From positions 5,022,001 to 5,086,000 of the forward strand of contig NZ_CP142422.1 in the NCBI RefSeq assembly GCF_035974275.1: a stretch of 64,000 nucleotides of DNA, in the 5' to 3' direction. A model generated the notes under the pieces. That model had not been told where the DNA came from, did no database searches, and worked only from the letters and a program-made list of their open reading frames with translations. The position numbers and the translations under genes are program-made. The stretch's first letter is position 1. Each line of letters opens with the position of its first letter. This stretch comes from Chryseobacterium sp. MYb264. GTDB lineage: Bacteria; Bacteroidota; Bacteroidia; Flavobacteriales; Weeksellaceae. Of the stretch, positions 8,702 to 16,159 are shown in pieces.

Positions 8702-10263
8702 CGGAACAGAATTTTTGGCAGTTCATTGTCGAGCAGCAGGATAAATTATGGACTCAGGTTGTACAGCATCTTGGACTTACCTTTTTGTCTTTATTCCTGG
8801 CAATTTTGGTGGGTGTTCCGCTGGGAATCGTAATAGCGAGAGTTAAAAAATTATCCAATCCCGTTCTTGGGATTGCGGGTATTCTGCAAACCATTCCAAG
8901 TATTGCCTTGCTGGGATTTATGATTCCTGCTTTTGGAATTGGCACAACACCAGCCATTATCGCATTGCTTATTTATGCGCTTTTGCCCATTATCAGAAAT
9001 ACTTTTACCGGAATCACCGAAGTAGATCCATCGGTAAGAGAAGCGGCAAAAGCTTTAGGAATGAACAATATGCAAATCCTTTTTAAGATAGAACTGCCAC
9101 TGGCAACACCGGTGATCGTGGCAGGAATAAGAACTGCTGCGGTAATTAATGTAGGCGTTGCCACATTGGCCTCATTTGTTGCCGCGGGCGGATTGGGTGA
9201 ATTTATTTTTGGCGGAATTTCTCTTAACAATACCAATATGATTCTGGCAGGTGCTCTACCGGCGGCAATTCTCGCGGTGATTATTGATCAATTCATTGCA
9301 TTATTACAGCATTTAGGTTCAAAATCATTAAAAATATTTAAATTTATTCTTCCGTTAATTATAATAGGTGCGGGTTATTTCTATTTTTCAAATAGTTCTT
9401 CCACGGCAAAGCTTAAAGCAGGATTTACACCTGAATTTATGGGCAGAAAGGATGGTGATATCGGATTACGATCGGTTTATGGCTTGAATGTAAAACCTCT
9501 TATCGTAAATGATGCCGTTATGTACAAAGCAGCTTATGATAAAGAGCTTGATTTGATCAGCGGATATTCTACTGATGGAAGAATTAAAGCCTACGACCTT
9601 CTGGTGCTGGATGATGATAAACGAATTTTTCCGCCTTATTTTGCGGCTCCGATTGTTAAAAATAAAACGCTGGAAAAATTTCCTGAGCTCGAAAATACCC
9701 TGAATATATTGGCAGGGAAATTTAATGATTCCCTCATGACGGATCTTAATTACAAAGCAGATCAACTCAAGCAAACTCCCGAGAAGATTGCCAAAGATTT
9801 TTTAATGGCGAATCATCTTTATAAAACTTCCGGAAAAGAAAATCGCGGAACTATAAAAATTGGGTCAAAAATATTTGGAGAGCAATATATTCTTACAGAA
9901 ATTTATAAACTTTTAATTGAAGGCTATACCGATTATAAAGTTGAAACAAAAACAGGTCTTGGCGGTACCAAAATATGCTTTGATGCGCTCATGAATGATG
10001 GAATAGATTTTTATATAGAATATACGGGTACCGGTCTTCTGGTCCTTTTACATCCCACCGAAAAGGTGATTGATGAGGTTAGTAAAAGCCCTGAGCAAAC
10101 TTATCAGTATGTGAATTCAGAATTTGAGAAAAAGTACGGCATTCGCTGGCTGAAACCTTTAGGATTTAATAATGCGTATGCTTTAATGATGAGGAGAACG
10201 CAAGCCGAAGAACTTCATATAAAATCTATATCAGATCTTAGTATTTTTATTAAGAAAGAATAG
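8698..10263 (+). CDS. ABC permease fused to a circularly permuted betaine-type binding domain (EgtU-like)
   Basis: A 521-residue fusion. Residues about 20-205 form an OpuCB-type permease with the coupling-loop EAA motif at 115-143; a further hydrophobic segment at 213-230 leads to the periplasm. The rest is a ProX/OpuCC-type binding domain with its two halves swapped. Residues 238-376 match the normal C-terminal half (GFTPEFMGRKDG at 242, AYSTDGRI-like GYSTDGRIKAYD at 289, FFPPY-like IFPPYFAAPIV at 310, LAGK at 338). Residues 385-515 match the normal N-terminal half (IKIGSKIFGEQYILTEIY at 386, TGLGGTKICFDAL at 419, YIEYTGTGL at 439, LKPLGFNNAYAL at 485, ISDL at 511). Natural ends are joined by a short linker near TSGKENR. 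The frame is uninterrupted. Function as importer for ergothioneine is inferred from context. Confidence 0.88.
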   Translation: MTEQNFWQFIVEQQDKLWTQVVQHLGLTFLSLFLAILVGVPLGIVIARVKKLSNPVLGIAGILQTIPSIALLGFMIPAFGIGTTPAIIALLIYALLPIIRNTFTGITEVDPSVREAAKALGMNNMQILFKIELPLATPVIVAGIRTAAVINVGVATLASFVAAGGLGEFIFGGISLNNTNMILAGALPAAILAVIIDQFIALLQHLGSKSLKIFKFILPLIIIGAGYFYFSNSSSTAKLKAGFTPEFMGRKDGDIGLRSVYGLNVKPLIVNDAVMYKAAYDKELDLISGYSTDGRIKAYDLLVLDDDKRIFPPYFAAPIVKNKTLEKFPELENTLNILAGKFNDSLMTDLNYKADQLKQTPEKIAKDFLMANHLYKTSGKENRGTIKIGSKIFGEQYILTEIYKLLIEGYTDYKVETKTGLGGTKICFDALMNDGIDFYIEYTGTGLLVLLHPTEKVIDEVSKSPEQTYQYVNSEFEKKYGIRWLKPLGFNNAYALMMRRTQAEELHIKSISDLSIFIKKE

Positions 10264-10328
10264 GCGGATTAATATAAATAGGTTAATTTTAAAAAAATAT
10301 TTTCTGTGATTATTACAGAAAAATTTAT

Positions 10329-10369
10329 AAAGAATCAGCGGCATCTTTTATGCCGCTGATTCTTTTCTA
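10329..10369. terminator. Strong bidirectional terminator between the egt operon and tpiA
   Basis: A perfect 16-bp stem (AAAGAATCAGCGGCAT and its complement at 10350-10365) has a 5-nt loop and T/A-rich flanks. It ends the egt operon and could also stop transcripts arriving from tpiA. Confidence 0.9.
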
Positions 10370-10375
10370 TCAATA

Positions 10376-10440
10376 GGAACGGGCTTTAGCCCGTTTTATA
10401 AGAAAATAATTTCCAATATTGGCTTTAGCCAAAACTTATC
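10376..10440. repeat. Dispersed GGGCTTTAGCCC palindromic element
   Basis: The stem AACGGGCT/AGCCCGTT (10378-10395) is followed about 40 bp later by the smaller palindrome TTGGCTTTAGCCAA. A diverged relative with GACGGGCTTCAGCACGTC and GAGGCTTTAGCCG lies at about 41710-41770. The paired ggctttagcc blocks suggest a short dispersed intergenic element. Confidence 0.6.
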
Positions 10441-10452
10441 AAGGTTTCAATA

Positions 10453-11211
10453 TTAGTTGAATCCTTCAATAATTTTAGAAAAATCTTCCACTTTCAAAGC
10501 AGCTCCACCAATCAGGCCACCGTCGATGTCCGGCTGAGAGAAAATTTCTTTAGCATTATCCGGTTTTACAGAACCTCCGTAAAGGATAGAAACCTCATCA
10601 GCAACTTCCTGACCATATTTTTCAGCGATAATACCTCTGATATGAGCGTGAATTTCCTGAGCCTGCTCCGGAGTTGCCGTTTCACCCGTTCCGATCGCCC
10701 AAACCGGTTCGTAAGCGATTACTACTTTTTTAATTTCTTCTGCAGAAAGTGTGAAAAGGGCAACCTCAGTCTGGTTTTTCACCACTTCAAAATGTTGTCC
10801 TGCTTTTCTTTGCTCTAAAGTTTCACCGTTACAATATACCGGAATTAAACCTTTATCTAAAGCCAATTTCACCTTTCTGTTGCAGTGAGAATCTGTTTCT
10901 CCGTGGTATTGTCTTCTTTCAGAATGTCCGATCAAAGAACCTGTTGCGTCAATAGATTCCAGCATATCTACAGAAATTTCTCCTGTGTAAGCTCCGCTTT
11001 CATGTTCGCTGATATCCTGAGCAAAAACTCCGATTTCGTCTTTTTCGAAAACATCTTTTGCCATCATTAAATATAAAGCAGGAGGCGCGATCCAAACTTC
11101 GCAGTTGGTTGCATTATTGTTTTTATAATCCTGTAACTGAGTCATTAATTGTTGAGCATCAATCACATTTTTGTTCATTTTCCAGTTTCCTGCAACGATC
11201 TTTCTTCTCAT
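10453..11211 (-). CDS. tpiA: Triose-phosphate isomerase
   Basis: A 252-residue glycolytic enzyme interconverting dihydroxyacetone phosphate and glyceraldehyde 3-phosphate. The catalytic residues are Asn9 and Lys11 in GNWKMN, His96 in IGHSERR and Glu168 in AYEPVWAIGTG; the phosphate-binding SILYGGSV and GLIGGAAL motifs are near the C-terminus. The usual CVGE motif reads CNGE at 127-130. It is the last gene of a minus-strand series that includes DUF1599 and the DoxX-like gene, and it converges on the egt operon. Confidence 0.97.
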   Translation of the reverse strand: MRRKIVAGNWKMNKNVIDAQQLMTQLQDYKNNNATNCEVWIAPPALYLMMAKDVFEKDEIGVFAQDISEHESGAYTGEISVDMLESIDATGSLIGHSERRQYHGETDSHCNRKVKLALDKGLIPVYCNGETLEQRKAGQHFEVVKNQTEVALFTLSAEEIKKVVIAYEPVWAIGTGETATPEQAQEIHAHIRGIIAEKYGQEVADEVSILYGGSVKPDNAKEIFSQPDIDGGLIGGAALKVEDFSKIIEGFN

Positions 11212-11282
11212 AATCTTACTTATTTTCTATTTTATTTTTAATTATTTTTTTATTTCTCGCAGATTTTTTTGATATAGCAGAT

Positions 11283-11660
11283 TTAAAGGTTGTTGACCAC
11301 TCTTTTTATACTATCCATAATATTTGTTGTGTTAAAATTAATAAGCAGTCCCAATTTTTTATTAGACAATTTTAAATAAGAATACAGTTGTTTATAATGA
11401 ATTGATTCTAATTCTTTAATGGATTTTAGTTCTAAAACAACCTTGTCTTCAACTAAAATGTCAATTTTAAAATTTAAATCAAATTTCTTGTTGTCATAAT
11501 AAACAGGAAGTAGAACTTCCGATTTAACAGTCAATCCATTTTGTTCTAGCTCGTAAATTAAAATTCTATGATAAATAGACTCTAACAAACCTGGACCTAA
11601 TTGATTATAAACATTAAAGATGCATTTTCTAACTATATAGGAAATTTCATTTTCTGTCAT
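11283..11660 (-). CDS. GxxExxY family protein
   Basis: A 125-residue protein with the name-giving motif GLLESIY at residues 24-30, preceded by NQLGPG. The middle carries FKIDILVEDKVVLELKSIKE, which fits a PD-(D/E)xK nuclease-like core (Asp, then E-x-K), though nuclease activity has not been established for the family. The gene is bordered on both sides by short gcagattt/aaatctgc repeats (11258-11284 and 11664-11696) and interrupts a set of chromosomal genes, which suggests it was inserted as a small mobile or repeat-associated cassette. Function is unknown. Confidence 0.85.
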   Translation of the reverse strand: MTENEISYIVRKCIFNVYNQLGPGLLESIYHRILIYELEQNGLTVKSEVLLPVYYDNKKFDLNFKIDILVEDKVVLELKSIKELESIHYKQLYSYLKLSNKKLGLLINFNTTNIMDSIKRVVNNL

Positions 11661-11661
11661 C

Positions 11662-11697
11662 TGTAAATCTGCAAAATTTGCAAAATCTGCGTGAGTT
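11662..11697. repeat. AAATCTGC/GCAAAATC short repeats flanking the GxxExxY gene
   Basis: Within 36 bp the sequence repeats aaatctgc, aaatttgc and aaatctgcg. A related segment with cgcagattt and gcagattt lies on the other side of the gene at 11258-11284. Similar strings recur at 47466-47490 (gcaaaatctgcgagag). The repeats may be remnants of the insertion or a target for it. Confidence 0.5.
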
Positions 11698-11699
11698 TT

Positions 11700-13826
11700 T
11701 TATTTCGTAATCCCTTCCAATTTAAACATAAAAGCATACACTAAAGCAGTATCTTTCAGATAATCAAATCTTCCTGAAGCACCACCATGACCATAAGCCA
11801 TATCTGTTTTTAGTAATAATACGTTGTTGTCGGTTTTCATATCTCTCAGTTTAGCCACCCATTTTGCGGGTTCAAAATACTGTACCTGAGAATCGTGTAA
11901 ACCTGTTGTTACTAATATATTCGGGTAGTTTTTCTTCTCAATATTTTCGTAAGGAGAATAGGATTTCATGTAGAGATAAGCGTCTTTATTATTCGGATTT
12001 CCCCATTCGTCGTATTCGTTGGTCGTTAAAGGGATGGTTTCATCAAGCATCGTATTTACCACATCTACAAACGGAACCTGAGCAATCGCCCCGTTCCATA
12101 AATTAGGGCTCATGTTGACAATCGCTCCCATTAAAAGACCTCCGGCGCTGCCTCCCTGAGCATAAAGATGTTTGGGTGAAGTATATTTTTCTTTAATTAA
12201 ATATTCTCCGGCATCGATGAAATCGGTAAAAGTATTTTTCTTTTTCATCATTTTACCGTCTTCATACCATTGTCTTCCCATTTCCTGACCTCCGCGGATG
12301 TGTGCAATGGCAAACGCAAAACCTCTGTCTAAAAGACTCAGTCTAGTACTGCTGAATGATGCATCCATCGAACTTCCGTACGAACCGTACGCGTAGAGTA
12401 GAAGCGGATTGTTACCATCCTTTTTAAATCCTTTTTTATAAACAATGGAAATCGGAATTTTGGTTCCGTCTTTTGCGGTGGCGAAAAGTCTTTCTGTTAC
12501 ATAATTTTCCTTATTGTAGCCACCTAAAACTTCCTGTTGCTTTAATAAAGTTCTTTTTCCTGTTTTTAAATCCTGCTCGAATTGTGAACTCGGTGTGATC
12601 ATCGAAGTGTATCCAAAACGGAAATTATCCGTGTTGTATTCCGGATTTCCTGATGGATAAACGGTATAAGTAGGTTCATCAAATTTCAGAAATTCTTTTT
12701 TACCCGTTTTTCGGTCATAGATCACCAATTGTGACAGTCCGTTTTGCCTTTCACTGAATACCAGATAATTTTTAAACTCACTGATTCCCTCCATTAAAAC
12801 CTCTTTTCTGTGCGGAATAAAATCTTTCCAGTTTTCAACACCGGTTTTATCCAAAGGCGTTTCCATCACTTTGAAATTAAGCGCATCTTTATTGGTGGTG
12901 ATTAAAAATTTATCTTCAAGGGGCGTTACATCATACAAAACATCTTTCATTCTCGGCTGGAAAACTTCAAATGTTCCATTCGGTTCATCGGCTTTCAGAT
13001 ATCTTGTTTCGGATGAAGTCGTGGCTCCGGAATAGATCATAATGAATTTTTCATTCTTATATTTTCCTACGCCAATATAATTCGATTTGTCTTTTTCTTC
13101 ATACACCATCACATCTTTAGAAGCGTCAGTTCCTAAAGTATGTCTGAAAATTTTCTCCGTAAGAAGCGTTTCAGGATTTTTCCCGGTGTAGAAAATAGTT
13201 TTATTGTCATTCGCCCAAGTTGCAGAACCTGTGGTGTTTTTAATACCCAACTCCATAGTTTTTCCGGTCGAAAGATCTTTTAAAAATAGTCGATATTGTC
13301 TTCTCGAAACATCATCAACCCCATAAATCATCTTCATATTATCCGGACTGATACTGAATCCCGAAGCAGAATAATAAGCATGACCTTCCGCCAACTGATC
13401 AACATCCAGAAGAATTTCTTCCGGCGCGGTATGGCTGGCCTTTTTTCGGCAATATTTAAAATACTGTTTGCCAGTTTCTGTTCTGGTGTAATAATAATAC
13501 CCGTTTTTGAATAGCGGAACCGACTCATCTTTCTCCTTAATCCTTGCTTTCATTTCCTGGAAAAGCTTTTCTCTGAAAGGTTCTGTATCTTTCATCATGC
13601 CTTCCCAATAGGTATTTTCAGCCTTAAGATAATCAACAACTTTGGTTGAATCTTTTGCTTTTTTAAAATAATCGATCATCCAGTAGTAGGGATCGTTTAC
13701 TTTATCACCATGAATATCTCGGATATGTTCCTGCTTTTCGGCAATCGGAGCTTTTAAATCAGGAAATTTTTGAGACTGAAATGTTGCTGCACTCATTACT
13801 AATAGGGTTAAATAAAGTTTTTTCAT
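11700..13826 (-). CDS. S9 family prolyl oligopeptidase / oligopeptidase B
   Basis: A 708-residue serine peptidase with an N-terminal signal peptide (about 19 residues, ending near FQSQ), so it is probably periplasmic. The N-terminal half is the seven-bladed propeller that filters substrates; its start contains the family motif DPYYWM. The C-terminal alpha/beta hydrolase carries the triad Ser560 in QGGSAGG, Asp645 in GLHDSQV and His680 in MAYGHGG. The DP(Y/F)xW motif, the QGGSAGG nucleophile elbow and the overall order fit oligopeptidase B (cleaving after basic residues) better than true prolyl oligopeptidase. It follows the TerB-like gene by 18 bp. Confidence 0.92.
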   Translation of the reverse strand: MKKLYLTLLVMSAATFQSQKFPDLKAPIAEKQEHIRDIHGDKVNDPYYWMIDYFKKAKDSTKVVDYLKAENTYWEGMMKDTEPFREKLFQEMKARIKEKDESVPLFKNGYYYYTRTETGKQYFKYCRKKASHTAPEEILLDVDQLAEGHAYYSASGFSISPDNMKMIYGVDDVSRRQYRLFLKDLSTGKTMELGIKNTTGSATWANDNKTIFYTGKNPETLLTEKIFRHTLGTDASKDVMVYEEKDKSNYIGVGKYKNEKFIMIYSGATTSSETRYLKADEPNGTFEVFQPRMKDVLYDVTPLEDKFLITTNKDALNFKVMETPLDKTGVENWKDFIPHRKEVLMEGISEFKNYLVFSERQNGLSQLVIYDRKTGKKEFLKFDEPTYTVYPSGNPEYNTDNFRFGYTSMITPSSQFEQDLKTGKRTLLKQQEVLGGYNKENYVTERLFATAKDGTKIPISIVYKKGFKKDGNNPLLLYAYGSYGSSMDASFSSTRLSLLDRGFAFAIAHIRGGQEMGRQWYEDGKMMKKKNTFTDFIDAGEYLIKEKYTSPKHLYAQGGSAGGLLMGAIVNMSPNLWNGAIAQVPFVDVVNTMLDETIPLTTNEYDEWGNPNNKDAYLYMKSYSPYENIEKKNYPNILVTTGLHDSQVQYFEPAKWVAKLRDMKTDNNVLLLKTDMAYGHGGASGRFDYLKDTALVYAFMFKLEGITK

Positions 13827-13844
13827 GGTTTTTATGTTTTTAGC

Positions 13845-14195
13845 TTAGTTCAAATGCCAAAGATTCTTCAGAAGCGTATAGAAAGTATGCTCTTCGTCCG
13901 TCACTTTATTGTCTGCTTTAATCAGTGATTTTGCGAACTGAACAAATTTCACTCTTTCATCCTCTGTAGAATCATCCTGGAAACAACGGGCATGGAATTC
14001 AAAATGATCTTTCCATTCTTCAGGCTGAAGTAAAGCAAGCGTTTCCAATTCGTTATCGAGATTCATTCTGAACGGAAATTCATCTGCCAGATATTGCTGG
14101 ATAAGCATTCCTTCTTCCGGTGCAAAATCACCGTCTACAGATGAAAGGATCATTAATAAGTGATAACCGGCAATGGATTTATTTGATTTTTGCAT
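13845..14195 (-). CDS. TerB-like acidic helical protein
   Basis: A 116-residue cytoplasmic protein resembling the TerB/DjlA-type helical domain. The two characteristic acidic loops are present: SSVDGDFAPEE near residues 18-28 and KADNKVTDEE near 92-101, which in TerB bind metal. It has no membrane segment. Its role is unknown. It sits 18 bp upstream of the oligopeptidase gene and may be co-transcribed with it, behind an 83-bp spacer holding a short inverted repeat. Confidence 0.65.
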   Translation of the reverse strand: MQKSNKSIAGYHLLMILSSVDGDFAPEEGMLIQQYLADEFPFRMNLDNELETLALLQPEEWKDHFEFHARCFQDDSTEDERVKFVQFAKSLIKADNKVTDEEHTFYTLLKNLWHLN

Positions 14196-14278
14196 TGTAT
14201 AATTTTATTTTAATTGTTTGGGGTTGATAGTTTTTGGTTAATAGTTGAAAAAATTCACTATTGACCATTCACCATTCG

Positions 14279-15391
14279 TTATTTCACATAGTCTTTCGCA
14301 GGCGTTTTCTCTACGATTTTTCCGTTTTCTAAAATCAGAACAAAAGGATTGCTTCTTGCGATGGTTTTAATGGCAGTTCCGTCCATCATTGCATTTTTGA
14401 TGGTTTTGAAAGTATTCGGATCTGTTGAAACTCCGTACACAACATTCGCTTTTTGCCCTTTTACTTTCGCTTCAATTTTTGCTAAAAGTTCAGGAGAAAC
14501 CTCTTTTGGATGATAAGAAAAAACAAGGATGGCTTTTGGAGCTTTGATGATCTCGTCCGTTAATTCCATTCCTGAAGGATCTTCGATCTTAAATTTCACG
14601 ATCTCCGATTTATAACCTTCTTTTATCAAAACAGATTCGTTTTTTCCATCTTCAATTTTCCATGGTGAACCTTCTGCCCAATATTTTGTTTCTTTGATAT
14701 AATCATCCTGATTTACCTTTAAAACTTCTCCCGTCTTTGTATTTTTAAGAGAGTAAAAAGTTTTGTATTCTGAAGGATTTTTAGCAATTTTTTCTTTTTC
14801 CGTTTTCAAATTGGTCCCCAGTTTATAATCACGGAAATCAATGATCGGTTCCTGAATAATTCCATGTGCCATAATATAGATCATCGCTAAAGAAAATATT
14901 CCCAATAAGATATATTTTGGTTTATTCGAAGCTTCTTTTTTGCTGCTGAATGTATATTTATCCTGCTTTTTAAAGTCTTTTCTGTAAAGAATAAAAACGA
15001 AGATCAATCCCACCAAAAGCACAACATCTTTAATGAAACTCTGCCAAGGCGTGAATTTAATGGCATCTCCAAAACATCCACAATCGGTTACGACATTGAA
15101 ATAGGCTGAATAAAAGGTAAGAAAACCAAAGAAAATACACAGGGCAATTAATGCAGAAAGGGTGAATTTCAGTTTTAATTTTAACAAAAGCATAAAGCCT
15201 AAAAGCAGTTCCAGAACCACTACGATAATGGAGAACAGCAGGGCAAATTTCTCAAGAAACGGCATGTTGAAAACAGCAGGAGAGAAGTATTCCTCCATTT
15301 TAAATGAAAAACCTACCAGATCCACCGCTTTTACAAAGCCCGAAAGGATGAATATAACAGCAATAATGAAACGTAATAAACCTTTGATCAT
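14279..15391 (-). CDS. DoxX/MauE-like membrane protein with thioredoxin-like C-terminus (BT_3928 type)
   Basis: A 370-residue protein of the conserved Bacteroidetes BT_3928 type. The first about 130 residues contain four membrane helices, with the MauE-like motif DCGCFGD near residue 105; a fifth helix is near 162-178. The remainder is extracytoplasmic and its end (ILVFSYHPKEVSPELLAKIE, then NPFVLILENGKIV) looks like a degenerate thioredoxin fold without the CxxC pair. The Cys pair in the membrane loop suggests a redox or disulphide-related role, which is inference. The start codon lies one base after the stop codon of the DUF1599 gene, so the two are coupled. Confidence 0.82.
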   Translation of the reverse strand: MIKGLLRFIIAVIFILSGFVKAVDLVGFSFKMEEYFSPAVFNMPFLEKFALLFSIIVVVLELLLGFMLLLKLKLKFTLSALIALCIFFGFLTFYSAYFNVVTDCGCFGDAIKFTPWQSFIKDVVLLVGLIFVFILYRKDFKKQDKYTFSSKKEASNKPKYILLGIFSLAMIYIMAHGIIQEPIIDFRDYKLGTNLKTEKEKIAKNPSEYKTFYSLKNTKTGEVLKVNQDDYIKETKYWAEGSPWKIEDGKNESVLIKEGYKSEIVKFKIEDPSGMELTDEIIKAPKAILVFSYHPKEVSPELLAKIEAKVKGQKANVVYGVSTDPNTFKTIKNAMMDGTAIKTIARSNPFVLILENGKIVEKTPAKDYVK

Positions 15392-15392
15392 G

Positions 15393-15959
15393 TTAAATTG
15401 TTTTTGGTTCGTAATTTTTTTCTTGTTCAGAGAATTTTATCAGGCAGAAAACCGCATAGTTTAGCATATCGAAATAATTGGCATCCAGACCTTCCGAAAC
15501 GATGGTTACGCCTTGATTATCTTCAATTTGTTTTGTTCTTAAAACTTTCTGATAGATCAGATCGGTGATCGAAGAAATTCTCATATCTCGCCACGCTTCG
15601 CCATAATCATGATTTTTTCTTTCCATCAAAGCTTTTGCCTCGCCGGAATATTGATCGTAAAGCTTTAAAATTTCTTCTGTATTTTCATTGAAATCGTTGG
15701 AAAAACCTTTTTCCAGCTGAATAAGCCCGATGATAGAGTAGTTCACAACAGCAACGAATTCGTCTTCTTCACTTTCATCCACCATTTTTTTATCGGTCAT
15801 TTGTAAGGTGCGGATTCTGTTCACTTTAATGTAAATCTGATCCGTAATAGAACTCGGTCTTAAAACCCGCCAGGCGGCTCCGTAATCTTTCAGTTTTTTA
15901 CTGAATAAATCGCGACACTGACCTATAATTTCCCCAAACTGTACTGATGTTTTTAGCAT
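15393..15959 (-). CDS. DUF1599 duplicated-domain protein
   Basis: A 188-residue protein made of two similar halves: KKLKDYGAAWRVLRPSSITD at about 21-40 and RKNHDYGEAWRDMRISSITD at about 113-132, each followed by a similar helical stretch. This is the signature of DUF1599, whose fold may relate to nucleotide-binding helical proteins; no activity is known. It leads the minus-strand operon with the DoxX-like gene and shares a divergent promoter region with folP. A TATATTTG box lies 18 nt upstream of the start codon. Confidence 0.85.
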   Translation of the reverse strand: MLKTSVQFGEIIGQCRDLFSKKLKDYGAAWRVLRPSSITDQIYIKVNRIRTLQMTDKKMVDESEEDEFVAVVNYSIIGLIQLEKGFSNDFNENTEEILKLYDQYSGEAKALMERKNHDYGEAWRDMRISSITDLIYQKVLRTKQIEDNQGVTIVSEGLDANYFDMLNYAVFCLIKFSEQEKNYEPKTI

Positions 15960-15976
15960 AAATTCTCTTAATCTTT

Positions 15977-15984
15977 CAAATATA
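15977..15984 (-). promoter_or_regulatory. Candidate -7 box of the DUF1599 operon
   Basis: TATATTTG on the minus strand matches TAnnTTTG, 17 bases before the start codon. A -33 TTG was not found at the standard spacing. Confidence 0.45.
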
Positions 15985-16058
15985 CAAAATAGGTTTTAGG
16001 TAGCAGGAATTAGGGCTTAGTTTTTTGGAGTAATCGATGTTAGTGTGGGAGGATTTTG

Positions 16059-16099
16059 TGTTGGAGAGTCGGAGTGTTTGAGAGTTTTAGAGTAAGAGT
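16059..16099. repeat. Inverted copy of the CTCTCAAACTCTCC-type low-complexity repeat
   Basis: The run of gttggagagt, gtttgagagt and tttagagt is the reverse complement of the repeat inside the folP coding region (16201-16274). The two copies flank the folP promoter in opposite orientation. Confidence 0.6.
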
Positions 16100-16107
16100 G
16101 TTTTTGA

Positions 16108-16138
16108 TTGTTACATATTTTCATTTGTTTTAATTTTG
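16108..16138 (+). promoter_or_regulatory. folP promoter (TTG -33, TAATTTTG -7)
   Basis: TTG at 16108-16110 and TAATTTTG at 16131-16138 are separated by 20 bp, matching the Bacteroidetes sigma-A promoter pattern. Transcription would start near 16145, just upstream of ATG 16160, which supports that start codon. Confidence 0.7.
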
Positions 16139-16159
16139 TATCATAAATTTTAACCCATC

